Source of the DNA: Candidatus Segetimicrobium genomatis
GTDB lineage: Bacteria; Sysuimicrobiota; Sysuimicrobiia; Sysuimicrobiales; Kaftiobacteriaceae
Length of the DNA stretch: 43,906 nucleotides
NCBI GenBank assembly: GCA_005882295.1
Contig: VBAI01000183.1
Coordinates: 1 to 43,906 of the forward strand
Reading direction: 5' to 3'
Below the pieces are notes generated by a model. That model ran no database searches, had not been told where the DNA came from, and worked only from the letters and a program-made list of their open reading frames with translations. A program made the translations under genes and the position numbers. Positions 1-11,233 of the stretch are shown here, piece by piece; position 1 is the stretch's first letter, and each line of letters begins with the position of its first letter.

Positions 1-738
1 ATCAGACGTTTCTTCGTTCCGCACGGATCCATCGCCGGGGGGCAGGTGACATTTCCACCGGATCAGGCCCGGCACCTTGCCACTGTGCTGCGCCTGCATC
101 CTGGCGACCGCGTGACCGTGTTTGACGGCACCGGCCCCGAACACGTTGCCGAGCTGGAAACCGTCGCCCCCACACGGGCGGCGGCGCGGATCGTCGAGAC
201 CCATCCCGGGCGCAGTCCGGCGCTGCACCTCGTGCTGCTCCAGGGAGTGCCCAAGGGCACGAAGATGGATGGCATCGTGCGGATGGGCACCGAGGTTGGC
301 GTGACCGAGTTTATCCCGTTCACCTCCGCACGCACGGTCGCCGCAGGCCGGGGACGCGTGACGCGCTGGCAGCGCATCGCGGTGGAGGCGGCGAAGCAGT
401 GCCGCCGCAGCGACGTGCCTGTGGTGCACGAGCCGGTGCCGCTACTGGAGGCGCTCGATCGGGTCGCAGGATACGACCTGGTCCTCCTGCTCTGGGAAGG
501 CGAGCAGAGCCGCACGATCGGGCAGGCCCTGGCCGCGACGATCCCATCCAGGCAGATCGCCGTGGCGATCGGACCGGAGGGTGGCTTTGCGCCGGAGGAG
601 GTGGCGCAGGCCGCCGCGCGCGGCGCGGTGCCCGTGACGGTGGGACCGCTCATCCTGCGCGCGGAGACCAGCGGCATCGTCGCGCTGGCGATGGTGGTGT
701 ACGAGTTGATCCTGCGGCCGGCGAGGGATCCCCGCTAG
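1..738 (+). CDS. rsmE: 16S rRNA m3U1498 methyltransferase RsmE (5' end cut)
   Basis: SPOUT-class enzyme that methylates N3 of U1498 in 16S rRNA using SAM. The frame is open from base 1 and reads IRRFFVP, the usual RsmE N-terminus, so the true start lies only a codon or two outside the window and the internal GTG at 46 is not the start. 245 residues are visible, about the full family length. The C-terminal trefoil-knot SAM site shows GPEGG (about residue 193) and GPLILRAETSG, matching the family G-x-x-ILRxET motif. It ends 97 bases before carA and is probably unrelated to the arginine operon. Confidence 0.93.
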   Translation: MRRFFVPHGSIAGGQVTFPPDQARHLATVLRLHPGDRVTVFDGTGPEHVAELETVAPTRAAARIVETHPGRSPALHLVLLQGVPKGTKMDGIVRMGTEVGVTEFIPFTSARTVAAGRGRVTRWQRIAVEAAKQCRRSDVPVVHEPVPLLEALDRVAGYDLVLLLWEGEQSRTIGQALAATIPSRQIAVAIGPEGGFAPEEVAQAAARGAVPVTVGPLILRAETSGIVALAMVVYELILRPARDPR

Positions 739-835
739 CAGCGCATTTACCGTGGGTGCCGGCAGGAGTCAGGGCCGGTTCTCAATAATAACCAGGACGA
801 CACGCGCGACCATTAACGGTACCCCGGGAGGGACC

Positions 836-1964
836 ATGGTTGCCAGGATAACGGCTGTCCGCCAGGAGCCCAAGTCCCCGGGCTCTTCTTTTGTGCCCGC
901 CGAACCGGCCGCCCTCGTGCTCGAAGACGGCGTGACGTTCCAGGGAATGCGCATTGGCGCCTCCGGGGACGCGGGCGGCGAAGTCGTCTTCACCACGAGT
1001 ATGACCGGATATCAGGAGGTGGTGAGCGACCCCTCCTACCGCGGACAGATCGTGGTGATGGCCTACCCCCTGATCGGGAACTACGGATTCAGTTCCGGCG
1101 CCTGGGAGGCGCCGGGGCCGCATGTTGCGGGTTTCGTGGTGCGCGAAGCGGCAACGGTGGCCTCGCATTACCTCTCCCGGGAGCCCCTTCACGATTTCCT
1201 GCAGGCGCACGGAGTCACCGGGCTCGCCGGCGTCGATACGCGGGCGCTGGTGCGGCACCTCCGGGTGCACGGTCTCCAACGTGGTGTCATCGTCTCCCGC
1301 GCAGGTCCGGACGCGGCCGGGCGAGCCGCGGTCCTCCCCTCGCTGTCTCAACAAGACCTGGTCGGTCAGGTATCCCGCACTTCGCCTCTGGTGCTGCCGG
1401 GTCCCGGACCGCGCATCGCGCTGGTCGATTGCGGCGTCAAGGCAGGGATCGTCGACGCTCTCCGCCGCCGGGGATGCGAGATCGTGCTGGTGCCGCACTC
1501 GATGGCGGCGGGGGAGATTCACGCGTTCGCGCCGGCTGGCGTGGTGCTCTCGAACGGGCCGGGAGACCCGGCCGTGCTCGGGGACGTCATCGGCACGGTC
1601 CGCTCCCTCCTGGAGGCGTACCCGCTGCTGGGCGTGTGCCTGGGCCACCAGCTCCTGGCACTGGCCTGCGGGGGCCGGACGTACAAGATGAGATTTGGCC
1701 ATCGCGGGAGCAACCAGCCGGTCAGCGAGGTCGCCACCGGCCGCGTGATGATCACCACACAGAACCATGGGTTTGCGGTTGAGCCTGATGTTCCCACTTC
1801 GCTGCAGGTCACGCACGTAAATCTGAACGACGCGACCGTGGAAGGCCTCCGGCACCGGACGCTGCCGGCATTCTCTGTGCAGTTCCATCCCGAGGGACGG
1901 CCTGGCCCCACGGATGCCGAGTTCCTGTACGACCGGTTTCTCGAACTCGTCAGGGAGCACGTGC

Positions 1965-1972
<8 letters not shown>
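836..1972 (+). CDS. carA: Carbamoyl-phosphate synthase small (glutaminase) subunit
   Basis: Hydrolyses glutamine and channels ammonia to CarB for carbamoyl phosphate, used for arginine and pyrimidines. 378 residues. The N-terminal CarA domain begins LVLEDGVTFQG and contains GEVVFTTSMTGYQE. The class I amidotransferase domain carries the nucleophile in LLGVCLGHQLL and the His/Glu of FHPEG. ATG 836 is chosen because GGGAGGG lies just upstream and homology begins soon after; a GTG at 752 is in frame but would add a non-conserved leader. The stop overlaps the carB start by 8 bases, so the two subunits are translationally coupled. Confidence 0.95.
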
Positions 1973-5132
<3,160 letters not shown>

Positions 5133-5140
5133 CCCCGCGG

Positions 5141-5176
5141 TTGCATTTTTATTCACATTTAGGTATTATTATCCGC
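5141..5176 (+). promoter_or_regulatory. argC promoter with overlapping ARG box (ArgR operator)
   Basis: TTGCATTTTTATTCA at 5141-5155 matches the reverse complement of the Bacillus ARG-box consensus almost base for base. The same TTGCAT (5141-5146) serves as a -35, with TATTAT at 5164-5169 exactly 17 bases on. The expected start point is about 5176, directly before the argC ATG at 5177, and there is no good Shine-Dalgarno, so the mRNA is probably leaderless. ArgR bound here would cover the -35 and spacer. The regulator is encoded at the end of the same cluster. Confidence 0.78.
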
Positions 5177-6214
5177 ATGTCGATCAGGGCCGCCATTCTG
5201 GGGGCATCGGGCTACGGCGGCGGGGAGCTGGCGCGCCTGCTGGTATCGCATCCCGGAGTCGAGTTGGTGTACCTGGGGGCGGAGAGCCGGCAGGGCGAGG
5301 CCGTGGCGGACCTGTATCCGAACCTGCGGGGGTTTACCTCCGCCAGCACCGGGGCCATCGACCCAGCGCGTGTGGCGCGCGAGGCCGATGTCGTCTTCCT
5401 CGCCCTGCCCACGGGGAAGGCAATGCAGCTGGCACCGGCCCTGATCGATCACGCCCGGGTCGTGGACCTGGGCGCCGACTTCCGATTCAAAGACTCCCAG
5501 GTGTATGAGCAGTGGTATCATACCCCGCACGCGTGCCCGGGCCTGCTGGATGAAGCTGTCTACGGGCTGACTGAATTCCATCGCAGCGGCGTCCGCCAGG
5601 CCCGGGTCGTGGGCAATCCCGGATGCTATCCCACGGCGGCGCTGCTGGCCATCGTGCCGCTGCTGCAGTCCCGGCGGGTGAATCCGGCCGGCGTCGTTAT
5701 CGATGCCAAGTCTGGGGTGTCCGGCGCGGGGCGGGGGCTCTCCCTGTCCACCCATTTCTCTGAAGTGAACGAAAATGTGAAACCGTACGCGGTGGCCGAC
5801 CACCGGCATACCCCGGAGATCGAGCAGGAGCTGGCAGCGGCGCTCGGGCGCCCGGCAACGGTCAGCTTTACGCCGCACCTCGTGCCCATGACGCGCGGCG
5901 TCCTCGTGACCGCATACCTGCCGCTGGCCGGCCGGCTCACCACCGACGAGGCCACGCTGATCCTGGAAGAGGCGTACGCGGGTGAGCCGTTTGCGCGCGT
6001 CCTGGCAGGTGACCTGCCCCAGACCAAGGCGACCAGCGGCTCAAATTTCTGCGACATCGCGGTGCGGGTGGATGGCCGCGCCGGCATCGCCGTCGCCATG
6101 GCGGCGCTCGACAATCTCGTCAAAGGCGCGAGCGGGCAGGCGGTTCAAAACATGAACGTGATGTTCGGGCTGCCCGAGGACACAGGCCTGCGCACTCCCG
6201 GGCTGTATCCTTAG
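5177..6214 (+). CDS. argC: N-acetyl-gamma-glutamyl-phosphate reductase
   Basis: Reduces N-acetylglutamyl phosphate to the semialdehyde with NADPH, third step of arginine synthesis. 345 residues. Rossmann start MSIRAAILGASGYGGGELAR; catalytic Cys about residue 150 in GNPGCYPTAALL; ADHRHTPEIEQEL further on. Start ATG 5177 rather than the upstream in-frame TTG at 5141, because that TTG lies inside the promoter and homology begins at 5177. A period-9 word-repeat hairpin fills the gap to argJ. Confidence 0.95.
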   Translation: MSIRAAILGASGYGGGELARLLVSHPGVELVYLGAESRQGEAVADLYPNLRGFTSASTGAIDPARVAREADVVFLALPTGKAMQLAPALIDHARVVDLGADFRFKDSQVYEQWYHTPHACPGLLDEAVYGLTEFHRSGVRQARVVGNPGCYPTAALLAIVPLLQSRRVNPAGVVIDAKSGVSGAGRGLSLSTHFSEVNENVKPYAVADHRHTPEIEQELAAALGRPATVSFTPHLVPMTRGVLVTAYLPLAGRLTTDEATLILEEAYAGEPFARVLAGDLPQTKATSGSNFCDIAVRVDGRAGIAVAMAALDNLVKGASGQAVQNMNVMFGLPEDTGLRTPGLYP

Positions 6215-6217
6215 AGA

Positions 6218-6314
6218 TTCGTCCATTGCGTCAATTAGGTCCATTGCGTCTAGTGCGTCCCAGAGCAGCAGTAGACGCAAGAGACGCAACAGACGCAATT
6301 AGACGCGACAGACG
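6218..6314. repeat. Word-repeat hairpin, period 9 (argC-argJ)
   Basis: The left arm has GTC at 6221, 6230, 6239, 6248 and 6257, strictly every 9 bases (word GTCCATTGC and variants). The right arm has GAC at 6274, 6283, 6292, 6302 and 6311 (word around AGACGCAA), the reverse-complement phase. The short centre is CAGAGCAGCA. The two arms can pair over about 40 bases with mismatches. It fills the whole argC-argJ gap apart from the argJ ribosome-binding site. Confidence 0.85.
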
Positions 6315-6330
6315 ATGTGGAGGGAATGCG

Positions 6331-7557
6331 ATGGCGACCACCATCTCGCCAGCGGGCGTGGAGATGATTGCGGGCGGTGTGACCTCCCCCAAGGGCTTCC
6401 GTGCGGCTGGCGTGCACTGCGGCGTGAAGGCGGCCAAGAGAGATCTGGCCCTGGTCGCCGCCGACCGCTTGTCCTCCGCGGCGGGACTGTTTACGACAAA
6501 CGCCGTCAAGGCGGCGCCTGTCCTGGTCAGCCAGGAGAAAATCCAATCCGGGGTCGCACAGGCGATCGTCATCAACAGCGGGAACGCCAACGCGTGCACG
6601 GGGGCGCAGGGGCTCGGCGACGCGCGGGATATGGCGGCGCTGGTCGCCTGTCAGCTCGGGGTTGCCGAGGAATTTGTTTTGGTGGCCAGCACAGGAGTAA
6701 TCGGATCTCCGCTGCCGATGGCCGCGATTCGCGCCGGGATTCCTCGTGCGGTTCAGGCGCTGGGGCCGGAGGGAGGGGCGGATGCGGCCAACGCCATTCT
6801 TACCACCGATGCCTACCCGAAGATGGCGGCGGCGCAGCTGGAGGTCGGGGGTGTGCTGGTGACCATCGGCGGCATGGCCAAGGGCGCAGGCATGATTCAC
6901 CCGAACATGGCCACCACGCTGTGCGTCCTGACCACGGACGCGGCGATCCCAGGACCCCAGCTGCGGGAGGCGCTGCGGAAGGCGGTGGACGCATCGTTCA
7001 ACTGCATCTCTGTCGACGGCGACACCAGCACCAACGACACCGTGTTCTGTCTGGCCAATGGCATGTGCGGCAACGCCCCGCTGGTGGACCATGATCGCGC
7101 GTTCGACCAGTTTTCTGGCGCGCTGGCCGGGGTGGCCACGGCCCTGGCCAAGATGGTGGTGCGCGACGGGGAAGGGGCGTCAAGGGTGGCCACCCTGATC
7201 GTGCGCGGAGCGCGCTCCAGCGAGGAGGCGAAGCGAGTGGCCACCGCGGTGATGACATCGCCGCTGGTGAAGACCGCGCTGGGCGGAGGCGAGCCTAACT
7301 GGGGTCGCGTGATGGCCGCGGTGGGGCGGTCGGGCGCCGGCGTACATCCGGAGAGGATCGACATGTGGATCGGCGGCGTGCCGGTCGTCCGCAACGGCAT
7401 CGCCGCGTCGCCCGATCTCGCGGCGGCTGCCGCCGCCATGCGCGGAGCAGAGGTGGAGATGCAGCTGGATCTGCACCTCGGCAGCGGGACGTTTACGGGG
7501 TGGTTTTCGGATTTGACCGAAGCGTATGTCAAGGTAAATGCGGGCTACCTGACATGA
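6331..7557 (+). CDS. argJ: Bifunctional ornithine acetyltransferase / N-acetylglutamate synthase
   Basis: Transfers the acetyl group from N-acetylornithine to glutamate, so the pathway recycles acetyl groups; bifunctional forms also use acetyl-CoA. 408 residues. The self-cleavage site is seen in KGAGMIHPNMATT, with the nucleophilic Thr about residue 195 splitting alpha and beta chains. Other family blocks: NSGNANACTG and NWGRVMAAVGRSG. ATG 6331 is chosen for GGAGGGA upstream and for homology. No argA is needed if it is bifunctional; that cannot be decided from sequence alone. Confidence 0.94.
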   Translation: MATTISPAGVEMIAGGVTSPKGFRAAGVHCGVKAAKRDLALVAADRLSSAAGLFTTNAVKAAPVLVSQEKIQSGVAQAIVINSGNANACTGAQGLGDARDMAALVACQLGVAEEFVLVASTGVIGSPLPMAAIRAGIPRAVQALGPEGGADAANAILTTDAYPKMAAAQLEVGGVLVTIGGMAKGAGMIHPNMATTLCVLTTDAAIPGPQLREALRKAVDASFNCISVDGDTSTNDTVFCLANGMCGNAPLVDHDRAFDQFSGALAGVATALAKMVVRDGEGASRVATLIVRGARSSEEAKRVATAVMTSPLVKTALGGGEPNWGRVMAAVGRSGAGVHPERIDMWIGGVPVVRNGIAASPDLAAAAAAMRGAEVEMQLDLHLGSGTFTGWFSDLTEAYVKVNAGYLT

Positions 7558-7600
7558 GGGCAGTGACGGGATCCCCCACGCCGGCTCGGGGCGGAGCGCG

Positions 7601-7628
7601 GCAACGGGGGAACGCGGGAACGCGAACC
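7601..7628. repeat. Single-arm word repeat, period 8 (argJ-argB)
   Basis: AAC occurs at 7603, 7611 and 7619, within the word GGGAACGC and variants. This is the same word as in the left arm of the recO hairpin at 27419. No matching reverse-complement arm is present, so it is a half element. The rest of the 85-base argJ-argB gap shows nothing else I can identify. Confidence 0.65.
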
Positions 7629-7642
7629 TGAGGCACAGGACC

Positions 7643-8518
7643 ATGGCGGTCGAGACTCGTGCGGCAATCGATCTGGGCGCGTCCCTCGCGCAGGCGCTGC
7701 GCTACGTGAATGCGTGGAAATCCAAGACCGTGGTGGTCAAATACGGCGGCAGCGTGATGACGTCCGGGGTGGGCCGGGCCGATGGGGACACCGTGATCGA
7801 CGACCTGGTGCTCCTCAAGGGCGCGGGCGTGGACCCCGTGCTCGTCCATGGAGGCGGCCCCGAGATCACGCGCATGCTGGAGCGCCTGGGCAAGGCCAGC
7901 AGGTTCATCGACGGGCTCCGGGTCACCGACGAGGAGACGATGGAGGTCGTGGAGATGGTGCTGGCCGGGCGCACCAACAAGCAGCTGGTTTCGTTGATCA
8001 CGGCGGCGGGGGGCGCCGCGGTGGGTATCAGCGGGAAAGACGGCAAGGTGTTTGTGGCCCGTAAGCTGGACGGGCCCGAAGATCTGGGGCAGGTGGGCGA
8101 GGTCGAATCGGTTGATACGACGGTGGTGAGACTCCTCTCGACCCATGGCTTCGTCCCGGTCATTGCCTCCATCGGTATCGGACAGGACGGGGAGAGCTTG
8201 AATCTCAACGCCGATCATGCCGCCGGGGCCCTGGCCGCGGCACTGGGCGCCAGCAAGTTTATTCTGCTCACAGATGTCCCGGGTATCCTCCCAGGTGCGG
8301 TCGGTGGGCAGCCCATTTCCACGCTGCGCGCGGAGGAGGCCAGGCACCTCATCAACGACGGGGTGGTCTCGCAGGGGATGATTCCGAAGGTGGAGGCCTG
8401 TCTGGCGGCGCTGGCGTCGGGTGTCCCCACCGCGCACATCGTCGGCGGCCGCGAGCCGCATGCCCTCCTCGTAGAGCTGTTCACGGAAGAGGGCGTGGGG
8501 ACGATGATCACTCCGTAA
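7643..8518 (+). CDS. argB: N-acetylglutamate kinase
   Basis: Phosphorylates N-acetylglutamate with ATP, second and usually rate-limiting step. 291 residues. KYGGSVM with Lys about residue 33 and LVHGGGPEI are the amino-acid-kinase nucleotide and substrate loops. The roughly 30-residue N-terminal helix before KYGG and the C-terminal LLVELFTEEGVGTMI are typical of hexameric, arginine-inhibited NAGKs, so feedback inhibition by arginine is likely (inference from family). ATG 7643 is the natural start. Confidence 0.94.
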   Translation: MAVETRAAIDLGASLAQALRYVNAWKSKTVVVKYGGSVMTSGVGRADGDTVIDDLVLLKGAGVDPVLVHGGGPEITRMLERLGKASRFIDGLRVTDEETMEVVEMVLAGRTNKQLVSLITAAGGAAVGISGKDGKVFVARKLDGPEDLGQVGEVESVDTTVVRLLSTHGFVPVIASIGIGQDGESLNLNADHAAGALAAALGASKFILLTDVPGILPGAVGGQPISTLRAEEARHLINDGVVSQGMIPKVEACLAALASGVPTAHIVGGREPHALLVELFTEEGVGTMITP

Positions 8519-8523
8519 AATGC

Positions 8524-8640
8524 GTCTACTTGGTCTACTTAGTCTACCTGGTCTACTTGGTCTGCAAGATTAACCCTGACTGAGCCGCGCAGTGGCAGGC
8601 AGACGAGGTAGACCAAGAAGACCAAGTAGACTAAGTAGAC
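8524..8640. repeat. Word-repeat hairpin, period 9 (argB-argD), best example
   Basis: GTC occurs at 8524, 8533, 8542, 8551 and 8560 (word GTCTACTTG and variants) and GAC at 8602, 8611, 8620, 8629 and 8638 (word TAGACCAAG and variants). Every step is exactly 9 bases, five units per arm. About 40 bases of ordinary sequence lie between. The arms are near reverse complements and could pair in several registers. It uses almost the same words as the element at 33907. Confidence 0.9.
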
Positions 8641-8670
8641 ATCAGTCTGTAGCTCCGAAGGGAGTATGTG

Positions 8671-9891
8671 ATGGATTCGCAGAGTGTCACTGAGATGAGT
8701 GAGCGGTACTTGATGCGGACGTACCGCCGGGCGCCTATCGCGTTCGCCTCGGGGCAGGGGGCGCGGCTGGTGGACCTGGAAGGAAAGACCTACCTCGATT
8801 TCGTCGCCGGCATCGCCGTGACCGTCCTGGGACACAACCACCCCGCGGTGACCGCCGCGATCCGGGGGCAGGCCGCGCGCCTGCTGCACGTCAGCAACCT
8901 CTACCAGATTCCGCAGCAGGCTGAGCTGGCCTGGTGGCTCGTGGACCACACCGGACTGGCCCGCGCGTTTTTCTGCAACAGCGGGGCAGAGGCGAACGAG
9001 GCGGCAATCAAGCTGGCGCGAAAGTGGGGGAGGACCCGCGGCGACGGACGCTTTCAGATTATCGTCGCCGAGCATTCCTTCCATGGACGCACCCTGGGAT
9101 CGCTTGCGGCGACCGCCCAGCCAGCGTATCAGCGAGGATTTGAACCTCTTCCCGCGGGTTTCGTTGCCGTGCCGTTCAACGACCTGGGCGCCTTGCAGGA
9201 TGCCGTCACACCGGATGTCTGCGCGGTGATGCTGGAACCGGTGCAGGGTGAGGGGGGGATCCACGTGGCGTCGGCGGAGTACCTCCGGGGCGTCCGGCGG
9301 GTGTGCACGGACCGTGACCTCCTCCTCATCGTCGACGAGGTGCAGACGGGCATCGGCCGCACAGGCCGGCTGTTTGCGTACGAGCATTTTGGCGTTCTGC
9401 CGGACATCCTCACACTGGCAAAGGGTCTCGGCGGGGGCGTGCCCATTGGCGCGATGCTGGCCGGGGGCGACGCCGCTGAGGTGTTTGTCCCTGGCGATCA
9501 TGGGTCGACATTCGGAGGAAACCCGCTGGCGTGTGCCGCCGCGCTGGCGGTCCTGACCACGATCGAATCGGACGGCCTGGTGCAACGCGCGGCCACGGTC
9601 GGCGCCTACCTACTCGAACGGCTGCGTGCTCTGGCCGCCCGGCATTCGGTGATTGTGAACGTACGCGGGCTGGGGCTGATGGTCGCCGCTGAACTCTCCA
9701 TCGAGGCGGCGCCGGTGGTCGACGCCTGCCGGGCGCGCGGTCTCCTGGTGAACGCGGTCAAGCCCAACACCCTCCGCCTGGTGCCGCCGCTGATTATTAC
9801 GCCGGCCGACGTGGATGAGGCGGTGGAGATCCTCGATGCTGCGCTGGCAGCGGTGACGCAACCAACAGAAGCAACGGTGATTCGTGATTAG
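8671..9891 (+). CDS. argD: Acetylornithine aminotransferase
   Basis: PLP enzyme converting N-acetylglutamate semialdehyde to N-acetylornithine. 406 residues, class III aminotransferase. FFCNSGAEANEAAIKLARK is the phosphate-binding region, VDEVQTGIGRTG carries the PLP Asp, and the Schiff-base Lys is about residue 251 in TLAKGLGGG. ATG 8671 is preferred over the adjacent GTG 8668; AAGGGAG lies 6 bases upstream. The last residues, VIRD, are encoded by the first units of a period-7 word repeat, so the repeat has set the C-terminus. Confidence 0.94.
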   Translation: MDSQSVTEMSERYLMRTYRRAPIAFASGQGARLVDLEGKTYLDFVAGIAVTVLGHNHPAVTAAIRGQAARLLHVSNLYQIPQQAELAWWLVDHTGLARAFFCNSGAEANEAAIKLARKWGRTRGDGRFQIIVAEHSFHGRTLGSLAATAQPAYQRGFEPLPAGFVAVPFNDLGALQDAVTPDVCAVMLEPVQGEGGIHVASAEYLRGVRRVCTDRDLLLIVDEVQTGIGRTGRLFAYEHFGVLPDILTLAKGLGGGVPIGAMLAGGDAAEVFVPGDHGSTFGGNPLACAAALAVLTTIESDGLVQRAATVGAYLLERLRALAARHSVIVNVRGLGLMVAAELSIEAAPVVDACRARGLLVNAVKPNTLRLVPPLIITPADVDEAVEILDAALAAVTQPTEATVIRD

Positions 9892-9958
9892 TGATTCGTG
9901 ATTCGCCTTTTCTTTGTCTGGCGCAGTTGCGAGTCACGAATCACGAGTCACTAATCAC
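9879..9958. repeat. Word-repeat hairpin, period 7 (argD-argG)
   Basis: The left array has GATT at 9879, 9886, 9893 and 9900 (word GATTCGT). The right array has four 7-base units starting at 9931, 9938, 9945 and 9952 (GAGTCAC, GAATCAC and variants), the reverse-complement word. The argD stop TAG (9889-9891) lies in the left array. A strong AAGGAGG for argG follows directly. Confidence 0.88.
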
Positions 9959-9978
9959 GTAGTCAAGGAGGAATTCGC

Positions 9979-11214
9979 ATGTCGGCTCCGCGCAAGGTCA
10001 TCCTCGCCTACTCCGGTGGCCTGGACACCTCGGTCATCATCCCGTGGCTGAAGGAGACATACGGCTCTGCGGTGATCGCTGTGATCGCGGACGTGGGACA
10101 GCCCGAAGACTTTGACGCCCTACGCCGCAAGGCCCTGGCCAGCGGCGCGGATGCCGCGCAGGTGGTGGATGCCAAAGCGGAGTTTGCCACCGAGTACCTC
10201 TTTCCAGCGCTGCGGGCCGACGCGGTGTACGAGGGGCAGTATCTCCTCGGCACGGCGCTGGCGCGGCCGCTCATTGCCAGAGTCCAGGTTGAGGTCGCGC
10301 TGGCGGAACGCGCGGACGCCCTCGCGCATGGATGTACCGGCAAGGGGAATGATCAGGTGCGCTTCGAACTTGCCTATCAGGCGCTGGCCCCGCACCTGCG
10401 AGTCATCGCTCCGTGGCGCGAGTGGTCGCTGCGATCTCGCGAAGACGAAATCGAGTACGCGGCGGCGCACGGGATTCCAGTCCCGGCGACCAGAGAGAAG
10501 CCATACAGCGTCGACCAGAATCTCTGGCATCGCAGCGCCGAAGCCGGCGTGCTGGAAGATCCGTGGCAGGAGCCACCGCAGGATGTCTACGCGCTGACAC
10601 GGTCTCCGGGCGCGGCTCCGGACGACCCTGCCTATGTCGAGATCGCGTTCGAGCGCGGCGTACCCACGGCCCTCGATGGGACCGCCACCAATCCCGTGAC
10701 GCTCATTCAGACTCTCAACCGGCTCGGCGGGCAGCATGGGGTGGGGCGGGTGGACATGGTCGAGAATCGCCTGGTGGGGATCAAGGTGCGCGGCGTGTAT
10801 GAAACACCCGGCGGCACCATTCTTGCCCTAGCGCATCGCGATCTGGAATCGATCACCATCGACCGGGACACGCAGCATTACGTGGCGCTGATCGCGCCGC
10901 GCTACGCTGAGCTGGTGTACAACGGGTTGTGGTTCTCTCCGCTGCGGCATGCGTTCGACGCCTTCGTCGATGCCGCTCAGCACACCGTGACGGGCACCGT
11001 GCGGGTCAAACTGTTCAAGGGCACCTGCACGGTGGTGGGGCGCACGTCCCCGCATGCGCTCTACCGGCAGGACCTGGCCACCTTCGGCGAAGATGCCGTC
11101 TATGATCAGCAGGATGCCGGTGGGTTCATCCACCTCTGGGGACTGCCGACACGGGTATTCGCGCAGATGAACCCGCAGCAGATTCGCCGCGGCCTCAGGC
11201 ATCCTGTGAAGTAG
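9979..11214 (+). CDS. argG: Argininosuccinate synthase
   Basis: Condenses citrulline and aspartate using ATP. 411 residues, normal length. The ATP-pyrophosphatase P-loop AYSGGLDTSV is at residues 10-19 and GCTGKGNDQVRFE is the conserved citrulline/aspartate site. Start ATG 9979 follows AAGGAGG at 9965-9971. The enzyme that makes its citrulline substrate (ornithine carbamoyltransferase, argF) is not in this cluster and must be elsewhere. Confidence 0.96.
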   Translation: MSAPRKVILAYSGGLDTSVIIPWLKETYGSAVIAVIADVGQPEDFDALRRKALASGADAAQVVDAKAEFATEYLFPALRADAVYEGQYLLGTALARPLIARVQVEVALAERADALAHGCTGKGNDQVRFELAYQALAPHLRVIAPWREWSLRSREDEIEYAAAHGIPVPATREKPYSVDQNLWHRSAEAGVLEDPWQEPPQDVYALTRSPGAAPDDPAYVEIAFERGVPTALDGTATNPVTLIQTLNRLGGQHGVGRVDMVENRLVGIKVRGVYETPGGTILALAHRDLESITIDRDTQHYVALIAPRYAELVYNGLWFSPLRHAFDAFVDAAQHTVTGTVRVKLFKGTCTVVGRTSPHALYRQDLATFGEDAVYDQQDAGGFIHLWGLPTRVFAQMNPQQIRRGLRHPVK

Positions 11215-11233
11215 GCCACCCCAATCTCAGCCG

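Noticed and set aside
740-835. ARG box or promoter upstream of carA
   Set aside because: AATAATAA at 784-791 is AT-rich, but it matches the ARG box poorly and no -35 lies at the right distance. Left uncalled.
6218-6314. Assembly artefact from inverted read joining
   Set aside because: Arms are not identical, words differ between loci, and several arrays are in frame in otherwise normal genes, which an artefact would not produce repeatedly. Raw reads would settle it.
8524-8640. CRISPR array
   Set aside because: Units are 9 bases with no unique spacers, and the second half is the reverse complement. No cas genes are present.
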